Origin: an uncultured Oscillospiraceae bacterium
Lineage (GTDB): Bacteria > Bacillota > Clostridia > Oscillospirales > Oscillospiraceae
Assembly (NCBI GenBank): GCA_934597255.1
Contig: CAKTQV010000013.1
Location: forward strand, 1-57,172
Direction: 5' to 3'
DNA length: 57,172 bases
Part shown: positions 41,646 through 50,040 of the stretch, one piece after another
Position numbering within the stretch: the stretch's first letter is position 1
Layout: each line of letters begins with the position of its first letter
Notes under the pieces: generated by a model
The model's input: the letters and a program-made list of their open reading frames with translations, nothing else
Databases searched by the model: none
What the model was told of the DNA's origin: nothing
Program-made: the position numbers and the translations under genes

Positions 41646-43154
41646 TCATACGTTCTCGTACAGGGAGCGAAGTCCCTGACATGAATTTTGCAGCGCGGGG
41701 TACAGCCCGCGGTAAAGCGCGTAAGCGCGGTCATACACCTTCACGGCGTCCGGCTGCGGCTCGTAATCGCGCCAGTCCGACAAAAACGAGCGTATCTCGC
41801 CCCAGTCGGAAAACAGCCCGGCGCTCATTCCGGCCACGAACGCCACGCCCAGCGCCGAGCCGGGATGGCTCGGGTACGCGCGCACGGGCGCGCCCAGAAC
41901 GTCGGCCGATATCTGGCACCACAGCGGGCTCTTGGCCCCGCCGTCCGTGGCGATGATCTGCCGGGGCCGGTAGCCCATCTCCGTCAGCACGTCGATGTGA
42001 TGGCGGAAGCCGTAGACGACCGACTCCAGAATGGCGCGGAAAATGTGCGCACGCGTGTGGCTGAGCGTCAGCCCGAAGATCACGCCGCGGGCCGTCGGGT
42101 CGAACAGCGGCGTTTTCTCTCCCAGAAAATATGGCAGCACGATCAGTCCGTCCGACGCCGCCGGCAGCGTCTCCGCCTCGCGGTCGAGCGTTTTCAGGAT
42201 CTGCGGATCGTCCGAACGCAGCACGTCCTTCGTGTACCATTTCACCAGCGAGCCGCTGGCCGCCATACAGCCGTTGAGCAGATATTTTCCCGGGACGTCA
42301 TGGTAATCAAAAAAGAGCTTCGGGCTCGTCTCCAGCTTTTCCGTGCAGTACAGGATGTCCCCCGCGCCGCCGAATTTGATGAGAAGATCGCCCTCGTCCA
42401 CGATACCGGCCGCCAGCGTGGAGGCCACATGGTCGGCGCTGCCGGCCACGATCGGGATGCCCCCCGGCAGCCCCATCAACGCCTCAAGCTCCGGCTTTGT
42501 CCGAGCCACGACCCTGGTCGGCTCGTTGACCGGCGGCAGGAACGACGCCGGGATGCCGAAGCGCTCGAGCTGCTCCGTAAGCCACACGCCGCGCCGTATA
42601 TCGTAGCAGCCGCTTTCCGCCGCCCAGTTGAGCTCCAGCGAGCGCTCGCCGGAGAGCATATAGACGATATAATCATACGAGCCCATGATCCAGCGCACCC
42701 GCGCCCAGACCTCCGGCTCGTTTTCCTTTACCCAGAGAAGCCGCGGGATGATGTGCTGCTGGTTGGTCCGCCCGCCGGTCTGCTCATACAAAAGCTCCTG
42801 GTCCAGCGCCGCCGTCACGCGGTCGATCTGGTCGATGGCGCGCGCGTCGTTCTGCTGGATCGTGTTGCGGACAGGACGGCCCTGTTCGTCGAGCAAAACA
42901 ATAGCCGGAACCATGCCGCTGCAGCCAATGGATACCGTGCTGCGCAGCTCGTCCGGCTTTTTCTGCGATATTTCCCGCACCGCTTCCACGGTGTTGCTCC
43001 ACCAGATGTCCGCTTTTTCCTCCGCCCAATTCTGGTACGGCGAAAGAAGGTCGTGTCCGCGCACGGCCTCCGCGACGATTTTCCCGCTTTCCGAAATCAG
43101 AATGACCTTCACCGATGTGGTGCCGATGTCGATCCCAAGCGCATATCTCTCCAC
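41646..43154 (-). CDS. FGGY-family carbohydrate kinase (xylulokinase-like)
   Basis: 502 residues. N-terminal phosphate-binding 'LGIDIGTTSVKVILI', catalytic Asp within 'VAGSADHVASTLAAG', the adenosine-binding 'IIATDGGAKSPLWCQISADVLG', and 'GSALGVAFVAG' near the end: the order seen in XylB-type kinases. The start is GTG at 43154 with GGGAGGAG 8 nt upstream. First gene of the operon. It would phosphorylate a keto-pentose or related sugar made by the SDR enzyme; xylulose, ribulose and less common sugars are all possible. Confidence 0.9.
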   Translation of the reverse strand: MERYALGIDIGTTSVKVILISESGKIVAEAVRGHDLLSPYQNWAEEKADIWWSNTVEAVREISQKKPDELRSTVSIGCSGMVPAIVLLDEQGRPVRNTIQQNDARAIDQIDRVTAALDQELLYEQTGGRTNQQHIIPRLLWVKENEPEVWARVRWIMGSYDYIVYMLSGERSLELNWAAESGCYDIRRGVWLTEQLERFGIPASFLPPVNEPTRVVARTKPELEALMGLPGGIPIVAGSADHVASTLAAGIVDEGDLLIKFGGAGDILYCTEKLETSPKLFFDYHDVPGKYLLNGCMAASGSLVKWYTKDVLRSDDPQILKTLDREAETLPAASDGLIVLPYFLGEKTPLFDPTARGVIFGLTLSHTRAHIFRAILESVVYGFRHHIDVLTEMGYRPRQIIATDGGAKSPLWCQISADVLGAPVRAYPSHPGSALGVAFVAGMSAGLFSDWGEIRSFLSDWRDYEPQPDAVKVYDRAYALYRGLYPALQNSCQGLRSLYENV

Positions 43155-43215
43155 GGAACCTCTCCTCCCGCCAATGAAAATACCACAGTCTTCGCTGAAT
43201 ACTTCACGTTTTACA

Positions 43216-43252
43216 GTATGACATAAACCGACTTCGACTTCAAGCGCTTTTA
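43216..43252 (-). promoter_or_regulatory. Promoter region of sugar operon with cre-like site
   Basis: On the minus strand TAAAAGCGCTTGAA (43239-43252) matches 12 of 14 positions of the CcpA-binding cre consensus. It overlaps a -35-like TTGAAG; a weak -10 (CATACT) follows after 17 nt. This suggests catabolite repression of the operon. Confidence 0.5.
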
Positions 43253-43301
43253 TCATTTTGTATCACTTTTTGAATTGAATTGAAACATTTTGATACATTT
43301 G
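43251..43301. promoter_or_regulatory. Paired AAAATG-type repeats upstream of sugar operon
   Basis: ATCATTTTGTATCA (43252-43265) and AACATTTTGATACA (43284-43297) are similar and spaced 32 bp, three helical turns. The reverse complement of the first, TGATACAAAATGAT, resembles TGACATAAAATGAT over the DeoR promoter. Candidate DeoR operators. Confidence 0.5.
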
Positions 43302-43379
43302 AACAAACGCGCCGCCGTTTTTGGCGCATCATGATCTGTGTCGGATGTCTCAAAAGCCACACTTTTCCCTGTTGCGCGC

Positions 43380-43417
43380 AAAGCGGGCGCCCCGCCGGAT
43401 GGCAGAGCGCCCGCTTT
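43380..43417 (-). terminator. Terminator hairpin of the 43.4-kb membrane gene
   Basis: AAAGCGGGCGC pairs with GCGCCCGCTTT around a 16-nt loop, 9 bp after the stop. The T run on the minus strand is only three. Confidence 0.6.
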
Positions 43418-43425
43418 CCCGTCTG

Positions 43426-44421
43426 TTACAAAGCCCAGTCCAGATAGTCCAGATCGTAGTCGCTTTTCTTTTTCGTCCGCTTTGGCTTCGCCGAAGCGGA
43501 CGGCGCGGCGTCCTTTTTCGCGCGCTTTTCCTGCATCCGCTCCAGCTCCTCCCGCACGGCGTTCATCTTATTCCGCTCCTGCAGAAGCTCCCGCTCCAGC
43601 CGCAGGTTCTTCGTCCGCGCGGCAGCCAGCTCCCGCTTGCTCTTGTCCAGCGCCGCCTTGGCCCGGATATAGTTTTTTGCCACGCTTTCGGCGCGGCGGC
43701 GGTATACCGCCAGCAGGATCAGCTCCGCCAGCGCCGCCGCCAGGATCACCATTCCCGCGATGAGCAGCGCCACGCCGGCCCCGGACAGCTCCCCGATGCG
43801 GTCAAAAAGCCCCGTCCGCGCGGGCGCGGGCGTTTCAGCCGCGGGCTCCGGCGACGCGGCGGCCGGCAAGGGCTCCGTTTCCGGCTCAAGCGCCGTTTCC
43901 CCCTCCGGCTCCGCCGTCGTTTCCTCCTCGGCAGCCGCGGCCGTTTCGCTTTCCGCCGCCGCACGGCGCGCCGCGCGTTCGTCCGCGGAAAGGGTGTATT
44001 CCTCCAGAAGGCAGGCCATATAATCGTCCCGCCCCTCGGCCCGCAGCGTAACGAGGACATAGCCGCTGCGGACATACGGCGTCGAACCGTCCCAACTGTC
44101 CGTCTCGCCGCTCTCGCCGTCCTCACGCGGCGTATACACGCTCTCGCCGCTGACCGAAGCGCTCTGCAGAGGCACGCTGTCCTCTCCGCTTATGGCCAGC
44201 GTCATCGCACCCGTCTCGTCGCTGTACAGGATCTCGCCGCAGGCGGAAAAGCGTTCCGTGGGCGTATACAGCTGGATCGAGGCCGTATCGGTGCGAAGGC
44301 TGTCGCGCAGCCGATCCGTTATATCCCCCTCCGCGGCGGCTCCGGGCAGCGCCAGCAGGCACGCCAGCAGAGCCAGGAGCAGCAGCGCGGCAAGGGATCT
44401 TGTCGTCTTTCGTACATACAT
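43426..44421 (-). CDS. Secreted/membrane protein with C-terminal coiled coil
   Basis: 331 residues. Signal peptide (cleavage near 'LPGAAA', about residue 29), an external beta-rich domain (30-140), a long Glu/Ala/Thr/Pro low-complexity linker (145-205), one transmembrane helix (about 216-240), then a basic coiled coil ('KSKRELAAARTKNLRLEREL') and a Lys-rich tail ending 'DYDLDYLDWAL'. No family is recognised. The layout suggests a bitopic envelope protein linking the outside to a cytoplasmic partner. Monocistronic. Confidence 0.7.
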   Translation of the reverse strand: MYVRKTTRSLAALLLLALLACLLALPGAAAEGDITDRLRDSLRTDTASIQLYTPTERFSACGEILYSDETGAMTLAISGEDSVPLQSASVSGESVYTPREDGESGETDSWDGSTPYVRSGYVLVTLRAEGRDDYMACLLEEYTLSADERAARRAAAESETAAAAEEETTAEPEGETALEPETEPLPAAASPEPAAETPAPARTGLFDRIGELSGAGVALLIAGMVILAAALAELILLAVYRRRAESVAKNYIRAKAALDKSKRELAAARTKNLRLERELLQERNKMNAVREELERMQEKRAKKDAAPSASAKPKRTKKKSDYDLDYLDWAL

Positions 44422-44526
44422 ATCAATTTAATATACCACGATGAGGCCATAAAAACAACAAAAAGTGACGCCGGATATACAAAAAGTGAGCGCCGGAAGT
44501 CCGCCCCTCGTAAGTGCAAAGGTGCG

Positions 44527-44588
44527 TCCTGCGTACAGGGCATCCAATGCGCCGCCCAAAATCGCCAGAATCAGAAGACCCCGTGCCG
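44527..44588 (+). repeat. Diverged ~60-nt repeat, copy 1
   Basis: Shares about 75% identity with 45616-45677, including GCATC-AATGC, CAAAAT-GCCAGAA and a GTG-CG end. In one frame it encodes GIQCAAQNRQNQK, matching GIECSAQNCQKPK of copy 2. The copies flank the hydrolase pseudogene. Confidence 0.6.
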
Positions 44589-44692
44589 TATTTAATACGC
44601 AGCTCAGGGTCGTTGGAACCTATGGATTTATGTTAAAAACTATGCTATAATTAAAGATACTTGATGAATCAGGAATTGTGGGGGTGCCGGTC

Positions 44693-45565
44693 ATGCATGA
44701 CAGCAGAGACTTCAAAAAAGAGTATGATGCCTTTTTGTAGAAGGTTCCGTATCAAGCGGCAGTCGTTGACGGTGTGGAGGTAAGATATCAATATGGCGGC
44801 AGGGATGGCGCGCCGGTCATTCTCTTTTTTAACGGATTAGAGATGCAGGAAATGTGAATGCCGTATGCCGAAAGGCTCGGAAAGAAATACAGATTTCTGA
44901 TCTATGAATACCCGCTCCATACCGCCAGCGCCGACAAACAGATCGACTTTGCCGCAAAGCTGCTGAAGGCACTGTCGATTGAAAAGGTGATTCTGATCGG
45001 CGCAAGCGATGGCGGCGTATATGCCCAGATTTTTGCGAAAAGGCACCCGGAATCCGTTTTGACCATGATCCTGACGACCACCCTGACGATCGATTCTAAT
45101 TATGTCAGAGACATCCAAAAAGAGCGCTTTTCAACGCCGGCCCTCCTCTTTTTGCTGAAGCTGGTTCCCGCAAAAACGGAGATGAAGCTGCTGTTAAAAA
45201 AGAGCACGGGATTTTTGGAATGTGAATCGGAAGAGGATCGGAAATATGGCAGAGGGTTCTATGAGACCGTGGCGTCTGACCTGAACTATAAGCAGCGGTT
45301 TATCCACAGCTTCAAGTGTGTATATATGCTGAAGGACTATCCGCTTTTCAAAGAAAGTGATTTCGAATATCTGAGGGGAAAGATCCAGGTTCTCCTTCCG
45401 GAGAGAGATATTTTCAAAAAAGAGGATCAGGACCGTCTTGCGGATCTATTCAGAAAACTGGATGCGGAAATTCTCGATGTTCCGGGCGGACATGTGGGAT
45501 TCATCGTTCGGTCCGCGTGCTATATGGATCGGATGAAAAAGTTCCTGGAGAAAAACGGGCTCTGA
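44693..45565 (+). pseudogene. Alpha/beta hydrolase with two in-frame stops
   Basis: The frame starting at ATG 44693 (GGGGGTG upstream) reads MHDSRDFKKEYDAFL-stop (TAG, 44738)-KVPYQAAVVDGVEVRYQYGG, then 'PVILFFNGLEMQEM'-stop (TGA, 44855)-MPYAERLGKKYRFLIYEYP, continuing without interruption to 45565. The long part contains the nucleophile elbow 'GASDGG' and a late His in 'VPGGHVGF', so the fold is an alpha/beta hydrolase. Both stops are one base from Trp (TGG), and Trp suits the second position. Reading from the ATG at 44858 gives a 235-residue product lacking the first strands. Recently inactivated gene is the simplest reading. Confidence 0.75.
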
Positions 45566-45615
45566 CAAACCAACGCCGGTTTGTGATCGTCTGATTAAAA
45601 TGCCCCCATCATGCA

Positions 45616-45677
45616 TTCTGCATGATGGCATCGAATGCAGCGCTCAAAATTGCCAGAAACCAAAAATCCTGTGGCGC
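45616..45677 (+). repeat. Diverged ~60-nt repeat, copy 2
   Basis: Counterpart of 44527-44588. It lies just upstream of the Imm26-like gene and in frame with it, though the gene's own start is further on. Confidence 0.6.
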
Positions 45678-45719
45678 GTCCAATTTTATCACAGAAGAAA
45701 TAGGGTGAGCAGAACAACT

Positions 45720-47036
45720 ATGAACTGGGATGCTTTGTTTGGACAGAATTATTATGTCCGTGTTACGAATGAGGAACGGCGTTATCTTGCTCTTGATCCG
45801 ATTCGGGATGATTGGGATATAACACAATATTACAGCAAAACAAACATTACATATACTCGAACGACCGTATTCTGGGACAAGGATGAAATAAAGAGAATCA
45901 TTTACGAGGAGAATCGCCTTCCGGTCGGACAGACGGTTCCTGCTTATCGTGAAATCACGGAACATGATACCAGTCTTAGAACAGAAGGAAGAGAGAAGCT
46001 GATCCCACTCACCTCGCGCGGCAAATTAAAGCCTGTAACGGCTTCCAACATTCTGTCTGTCACTCCATTCGGATGCTCGTTCCATTTTTCTATAGACCGG
46101 CGGTATCCGACCGCTCAGGAGCAGAAGAACCCCCAGGTTCTTATGGCGATTTACAACTCCCGCAACTATGGTTCGATCGAAATAGGAGAAACAGAACGAG
46201 TTTCCTCCATCCGCAGTGAAGCGGATTTTCACTCCTTTATGCAGTATTATATATCAACCTGTCCAAAGGATTATTTTGACCGCATCAAGCATCTTCGTTC
46301 CGCAAAGCACCAAACGATCAAATACAGGACGGGAGATATTTTCCGAATAGAGATCGATCGATTTCATTACAGCTACGGGCTGATCACGGGTCGGTTACGG
46401 GATATCTTAAAATGGCCTGAGCTTCCCGAATTTCACAGTTTTCGTAAACGGATGATGGTTCCGATCATGGTGCGATATTACGACCTGATCACGGAGCGTC
46501 CTGATATGGACGCAGAGGAGCTGTCAATGTATCAATTAAGCAGAATGAGCATCTGCGGAGACAACGACATTATTTGGGGAAGACATACGATCATTGATCA
46601 CAAGGACCTGACTGAAAACGATATTGAATTCAATCTTATCTGTACAAAAGTCAGAAATCTCAATTCTCATATTACGACGCATACTTATGATAGTTTTGCA
46701 GCAGATGGCCTGCTCCCAAAGACAGAGCCGTATCAGCTCTATGTAGAATGGGGGACAGCGGCAGCGTTCATTCCCTATGATCGGCTCTCAAAACGGCTCA
46801 TAGATTTCTTGTCGGATTATCGCGATCCTCATGAGGGAGTAAGCATAGGCATTTTCCCGGATGTGAGGAAAGAACGCTATGCTTCAAAAATGAACTTGCT
46901 AAACCCGGAACATCATGAAATGAGAGAGGAATTATGGCGGTGTCTTGGCTTAAGTCCCGATGCAGATTTTGATATGTTTGCCGCTGCATACGGAGGATTG
47001 ACAAAAAAGGAAATACTTAATAGACTCTCTCCCTGA
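45720..47036 (+). CDS. Imm26-like domain protein (orphan immunity-like)
   Basis: 438 residues. A segment around residues 195-225 reads 'KYRTGDIFRIEIDRFHYSYG', followed by 'ITGRLRDI', close to the start of the Immunity protein 26 domain (a small beta-rich domain found next to polymorphic toxins). The N-terminal ~190 residues include a second possible domain ('PFGCSFHFSIDRRYP'). No toxin gene is visible nearby. The AT-rich composition differs from flanking chromosome, which suggests acquisition. ATG 45720 has GGTGAG upstream; the frame is open earlier but without a ribosome site. Confidence 0.55.
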   Translation: MNWDALFGQNYYVRVTNEERRYLALDPIRDDWDITQYYSKTNITYTRTTVFWDKDEIKRIIYEENRLPVGQTVPAYREITEHDTSLRTEGREKLIPLTSRGKLKPVTASNILSVTPFGCSFHFSIDRRYPTAQEQKNPQVLMAIYNSRNYGSIEIGETERVSSIRSEADFHSFMQYYISTCPKDYFDRIKHLRSAKHQTIKYRTGDIFRIEIDRFHYSYGLITGRLRDILKWPELPEFHSFRKRMMVPIMVRYYDLITERPDMDAEELSMYQLSRMSICGDNDIIWGRHTIIDHKDLTENDIEFNLICTKVRNLNSHITTHTYDSFAADGLLPKTEPYQLYVEWGTAAAFIPYDRLSKRLIDFLSDYRDPHEGVSIGIFPDVRKERYASKMNLLNPEHHEMREELWRCLGLSPDADFDMFAAAYGGLTKKEILNRLSP

Positions 47037-47038
47037 AA

Positions 47039-47227
47039 CAGAAGACGAAGGTGACGCTGCCGGAGGAATTGACCGGCAAGCCGCTTTGCAAGTCGGCATA
47101 ACAATACGCTTCCTACTGGTATCCGGCGCAGGACAGACCTCTTTCCAACACTATTTATAACGCAGGATATGACGTTGACCGTGTGGATTTAGCCGCCGGG
47201 ATCGTGTATCTGACAAAAGCCGCATAA
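47039..47227 (+). pseudogene. Remnant of an unrecognised gene
   Basis: Downstream of the Imm26-like gene one frame reads 'QKTKVTLPEELTGKPLCKSA', stop (47099), then 'QYASYWYPAQDRPLSNTIYN' and 'YDVDRVDLAAGIVYLTKAA' to a second stop. It is protein-like in composition and followed by a terminator, but lacks a start. Probably the decayed C-terminal end of a former accessory gene. Confidence 0.4.
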
Positions 47228-47237
47228 CAGAACGAAC

Positions 47238-47282
47238 GCCCCGCACCTTGCGTCCTGTAAACGCATGGTGCGGGGTGCTTTT
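47238..47282 (+). terminator. Terminator
   Basis: GCCCCGCACC-TTGCG pairs with CGCA-GGTGCGGGG(T)GC, followed by a four-T run. Confidence 0.75.
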
Positions 47283-47320
47283 GCGTGTTTAGGTGGATGG
47301 TTACAAACTGGAATTTGCGT

Positions 47321-47764
47321 TTATTGTGTTACAGTAAACGGAGTCCATTCTATGTGGTTGTACTCCATCACATCTTCTGCTGCTCTCATTCCCAATTTCT
47401 CGTAAAATGGAATAGCATTTTCGTTTGCAACTAGATATACAGCAATATCATTTTTGCCGCCTGCTAAAGAATGTGCTGTCTCCATCAATTCTGTACCGAT
47501 CCCTTGGTGTAAATAGTCTCTGTCTACACCTAAATCAGTTACATAAAGCCAATAGGCATAGTCGGTCAATCCAAATAGGACACCGACAATTTGATTATCC
47601 CTGTTTCTTGCAACAAGACTGATTGATACATGATCAACCAGCTTTGCTATCCTTTCCTCGAACCGTTCCTTCGGATACTGCGACCCTAAATCCGTGCGCT
47701 TTAGAAATTCAATATATTCTATTGAAGATATTCGCTCTTCCTTAATCTGTATGTCTTTGCACAT
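47321..47764 (-). CDS. GNAT-family N-acetyltransferase
   Basis: 147 residues. Acetyl-CoA site 'LGVDRDYLHQGIGTELMETA' (Q-x-x-G-x-G variant) is followed by 'VYLVANENAIPFYEKLGM', the usual GNAT C-terminus. The substrate is unknown. ATG 47764 has GGAGG 8 nt upstream; the frame extends further but without a ribosome site. Low GC. It lies just outside the proposed mobile element. Confidence 0.85.
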   Translation of the reverse strand: MCKDIQIKEERISSIEYIEFLKRTDLGSQYPKERFEERIAKLVDHVSISLVARNRDNQIVGVLFGLTDYAYWLYVTDLGVDRDYLHQGIGTELMETAHSLAGGKNDIAVYLVANENAIPFYEKLGMRAAEDVMEYNHIEWTPFTVTQ

Positions 47765-47864
47765 AAGCACTTCCTCCACAAATTCCGATTTATCAATTTG
47801 ATTCTCTGAAAGCCCTTGATTTTCCTGCATTTCCCGCAGGCCTGCTACCATAAAAAGCTCTGTT

Positions 47865-47909
47865 TTCCCTTGTTTTTGCCCTTGTGGGGCAAAAACAAGG
47901 GAAACTTTT
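47865..47909 (-). terminator. Terminator of integrase gene, overlapping left att repeat
   Basis: TTCCCTTGTTTTTGCCC pairs perfectly with its complement (GGGCAAAAACAAGGGAA) around a short loop, immediately after the integrase stop. Confidence 0.7.
47867..47883. repeat. Candidate attL (17-bp direct repeat)
   Basis: CCCTTGTTTTTGCCCTT occurs here, 28 bp from the integrase stop, and again at 56633-56649 in the same orientation. Integrase-proximal direct repeats of this size usually mark the crossover core. Confidence 0.55.
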
Positions 47910-47911
47910 TA

Positions 47912-49210
47912 TCATTCGCCGCCTACCACCTTATCCAGCAGGCGGGCCGAGGAGCGTTTTGCTTCCCTTGTCGAGTGAGCGTAGATGTTCATGGTGGTAC
48001 TGACGTTGGCGTGTCCCAAAAGCTCCTGCACGTCCTTCGGCGCTGCCCCATTCGAGAGCAGGTTGCTGGTAAACGTATGTCGAAGCTGATGGAAGTGGAA
48101 GCCCTCAAGCCCCGGTATCTTCTTTGAGGCTGTCCGGCAGGCAATGCCGACCGTGCTGGACGATTCAAAGCACCCGTCCGGGCGGAGACAAACGAAGTCG
48201 ATCTCCTTGTAGTCCTCCGGCACTTCCTCCGACCTTTGTAGGCTGTACAGCTCATAGTAACTGCGGCCCTTCTCCTGTACCTGCTTGTAGTAGTTCAGGC
48301 TGTAGAGCTCGCCGTACTTGAAGCGGTTTTTGTGCTGCTCGGTCTTTGCCGCCTTGAGGATACCCGCCAGCGTGTCGCAGAAGTCTACTGTGCGGGTTTT
48401 GCTCCGCTTGGTGGTGCCGACCTCCGTCTTGTGCCTCGCCCCGTTGTAGCGCATACTGCGCCGCACCGTGATGGTCTGCTCCTTGAGATCAATATCTTGC
48501 CATGTGAGGGCGCAGACCTCGCCGATCCGAAGCCCGGTGTAGTAGGCGATCTGGATGGGCAGGAGAGCCGGATTCTCTTTCTTTTTCAGATAGTCCGTCA
48601 GCGCCTTGAACTGCTCATAGGAGATTGTCGGGACGGTCAGCCCGTCCTCGCTGTCCTCACCCCACAGCTCGTAGCTTTCCTGCTTCTGCCTGATCTTGAT
48701 ATACTGCATCGGGTTGAAGGTCATCAGCCGCTTGGGGAAAACCGCAAATCGGAACGCTCCCTTCATCACCGCCGAGAACTGCCGCATATAGCCCTTGCTG
48801 ATGGGATTGACCTCTGTCCCGTCGGCGTTGGCGCCCCCGAAGGACAGAAGATCGAAGAACGCCTGTAAATGCTCCGAGGTAACGGTTTTGAGCTTCCGGC
48901 CGCCGATGGGAAACTGCTTGATGCGTCCCACAGCGCTCTGATAGGCCATTACCGTACCGTTGGAGAGATTGCCGGGCTTGACTTCTTCCTCGATCCACAT
49001 ATCCAGCAGATCGCCCACCGTGACGTTTTCGGACCTGGCAACGAACTTCTTTGCCTCATAGTCCTCCATCGCCTTTCGGAGCAGGGCTTCCGTTTCGGAC
49101 TTGCTCTCTGTTCCGGCGTATTCCTTCTGCACCAGATTTCCGCTCTCGTCTTCGACGTAGAAACGGTAGTACCACTTTTTGCCTTTCTTTCTGACAGATC
49201 CTTTTGCCAT
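47912..49210 (-). CDS. Tyrosine site-specific integrase
   Basis: 432 residues. An N-terminal arm-binding AP2-like domain ('GSVRKKGKKWYYRFYVEDESG'), a core-binding SAM-like domain (about 63-160), and a catalytic domain with Arg228 (TGLRIGEV), His374/Arg377 (HQLRHTF), His400 (LGHANVSTT) and the Tyr410 nucleophile. Catalyses element integration and excision. The insert between catalytic motifs (about 290-350) is longer than in Tn916 Int. AGGAG precedes the ATG. It ends next to the att repeat, as is usual. Confidence 0.95.
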   Translation of the reverse strand: MAKGSVRKKGKKWYYRFYVEDESGNLVQKEYAGTESKSETEALLRKAMEDYEAKKFVARSENVTVGDLLDMWIEEEVKPGNLSNGTVMAYQSAVGRIKQFPIGGRKLKTVTSEHLQAFFDLLSFGGANADGTEVNPISKGYMRQFSAVMKGAFRFAVFPKRLMTFNPMQYIKIRQKQESYELWGEDSEDGLTVPTISYEQFKALTDYLKKKENPALLPIQIAYYTGLRIGEVCALTWQDIDLKEQTITVRRSMRYNGARHKTEVGTTKRSKTRTVDFCDTLAGILKAAKTEQHKNRFKYGELYSLNYYKQVQEKGRSYYELYSLQRSEEVPEDYKEIDFVCLRPDGCFESSSTVGIACRTASKKIPGLEGFHFHQLRHTFTSNLLSNGAAPKDVQELLGHANVSTTMNIYAHSTREAKRSSARLLDKVVGGE

Positions 49211-49340
49211 AGATCGTGATTCTCCTTTCCGTATCCGTGGCAATCGGGTCTGTGACATATGGTGTGCGTGTTACCATATCCGCCAGTCTTTATGACCGGC
49301 TTTTTCGTTCCCGTATTCGTATTTCAAGGTGCCACGGTAC

Positions 49341-49994
49341 TTATGTACCTTTTTCGATCAGCTTCTGTTTTGCCTGATCGACGATCCCGAACAGCTCCGG
49401 GATAGATACCTTTGTCCGGCCTTCATCGTACAGATGCAGGATGCCGTCCAAGTATCGCTTCATATCCTCTATCGGGACCTCCATTTCCTTCTGATAGACC
49501 TGCTCGGTGATGGAGCCGATATGGATCGCATATTTGCCGATGGACTCTTTCAGCCCTTCGTCCTCCACCACTTCATCGACCTTCTTCATGGACACCGCCC
49601 AATACTTTGCGAGGATGGTGTAGAGGTCTACGATCTGACCGAGGAAGGTGGTCAGGAGCTGCTGGTGAGGTTCTCCGTTGACGGTAGAGGTCACCGTTTC
49701 CAGATAGCCCTTGATGTGCTTCTCCAAATCCATTTGGCAGACGGTATAGATACTGTATTCCTTATCGTCGGAAAGCCCCGTCAGCCATTCGGGAGTGGTG
49801 AGAAGTGCTTCCGCCAGACCGTTGATGATCATGGTGCGCTTCGGATCGACCCCGTCCGCTTCGTATCTCTGGATGGTGGATTTGTTGACGCCGATCCGCT
49901 TTCCCAGCTCCGGCATGGACAGCTTGAGCTCTGTCCGGCGCTCCTTGATCCGTTCCCCGACCTGTTTCGGGCTGAACATTTCTTTTAGTTTCAA
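49341..49994 (-). CDS. Cro/C1-type (XRE) transcriptional regulator
   Basis: 217 residues. N-terminal HTH 'VGERIKERRTELKLSMPELG' with recognition 'GVNKSTIQRYEADG' (about residues 12-55), then a long helical C-terminal domain of unknown fold. The TTG at 49994 has AGGAGG 8 nt upstream; a GTG three codons earlier overlaps that ribosome site and is unlikely. It is divergent from the excisionase-relaxase genes, the usual place for the element's repressor. GGTTGCA repeats in the intergenic region are its likely operators. Confidence 0.88.
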   Translation of the reverse strand: MKLKEMFSPKQVGERIKERRTELKLSMPELGKRIGVNKSTIQRYEADGVDPKRTMIINGLAEALLTTPEWLTGLSDDKEYSIYTVCQMDLEKHIKGYLETVTSTVNGEPHQQLLTTFLGQIVDLYTILAKYWAVSMKKVDEVVEDEGLKESIGKYAIHIGSITEQVYQKEMEVPIEDMKRYLDGILHLYDEGRTKVSIPELFGIVDQAKQKLIEKGT

Positions 49995-50040
49995 GGCGTT
50001 CACCTCCTAACGAATGCAAGTATAACACATACAGGCTCAG

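Noticed and set aside
43321..44595. 424-codon plus-strand frame opposite the coiled-coil membrane protein
   Set aside because: Antisense Arg-rich composition. Its last codons coincide with the 44.5-kb repeat only by frame overlap.
44738..44857. TGA as selenocysteine or recoded Trp in the hydrolase
   Set aside because: A TAG stop also interrupts the same frame, no SECIS-like element was seen and alpha/beta hydrolases do not use selenocysteine here; pseudogene is simpler.
49230..49330. Possible rolling-circle or plasmid origin near the integrase
   Set aside because: No iterons, Rep gene or AT-rich origin box seen; integrase, excisionase and relaxase explain the region.
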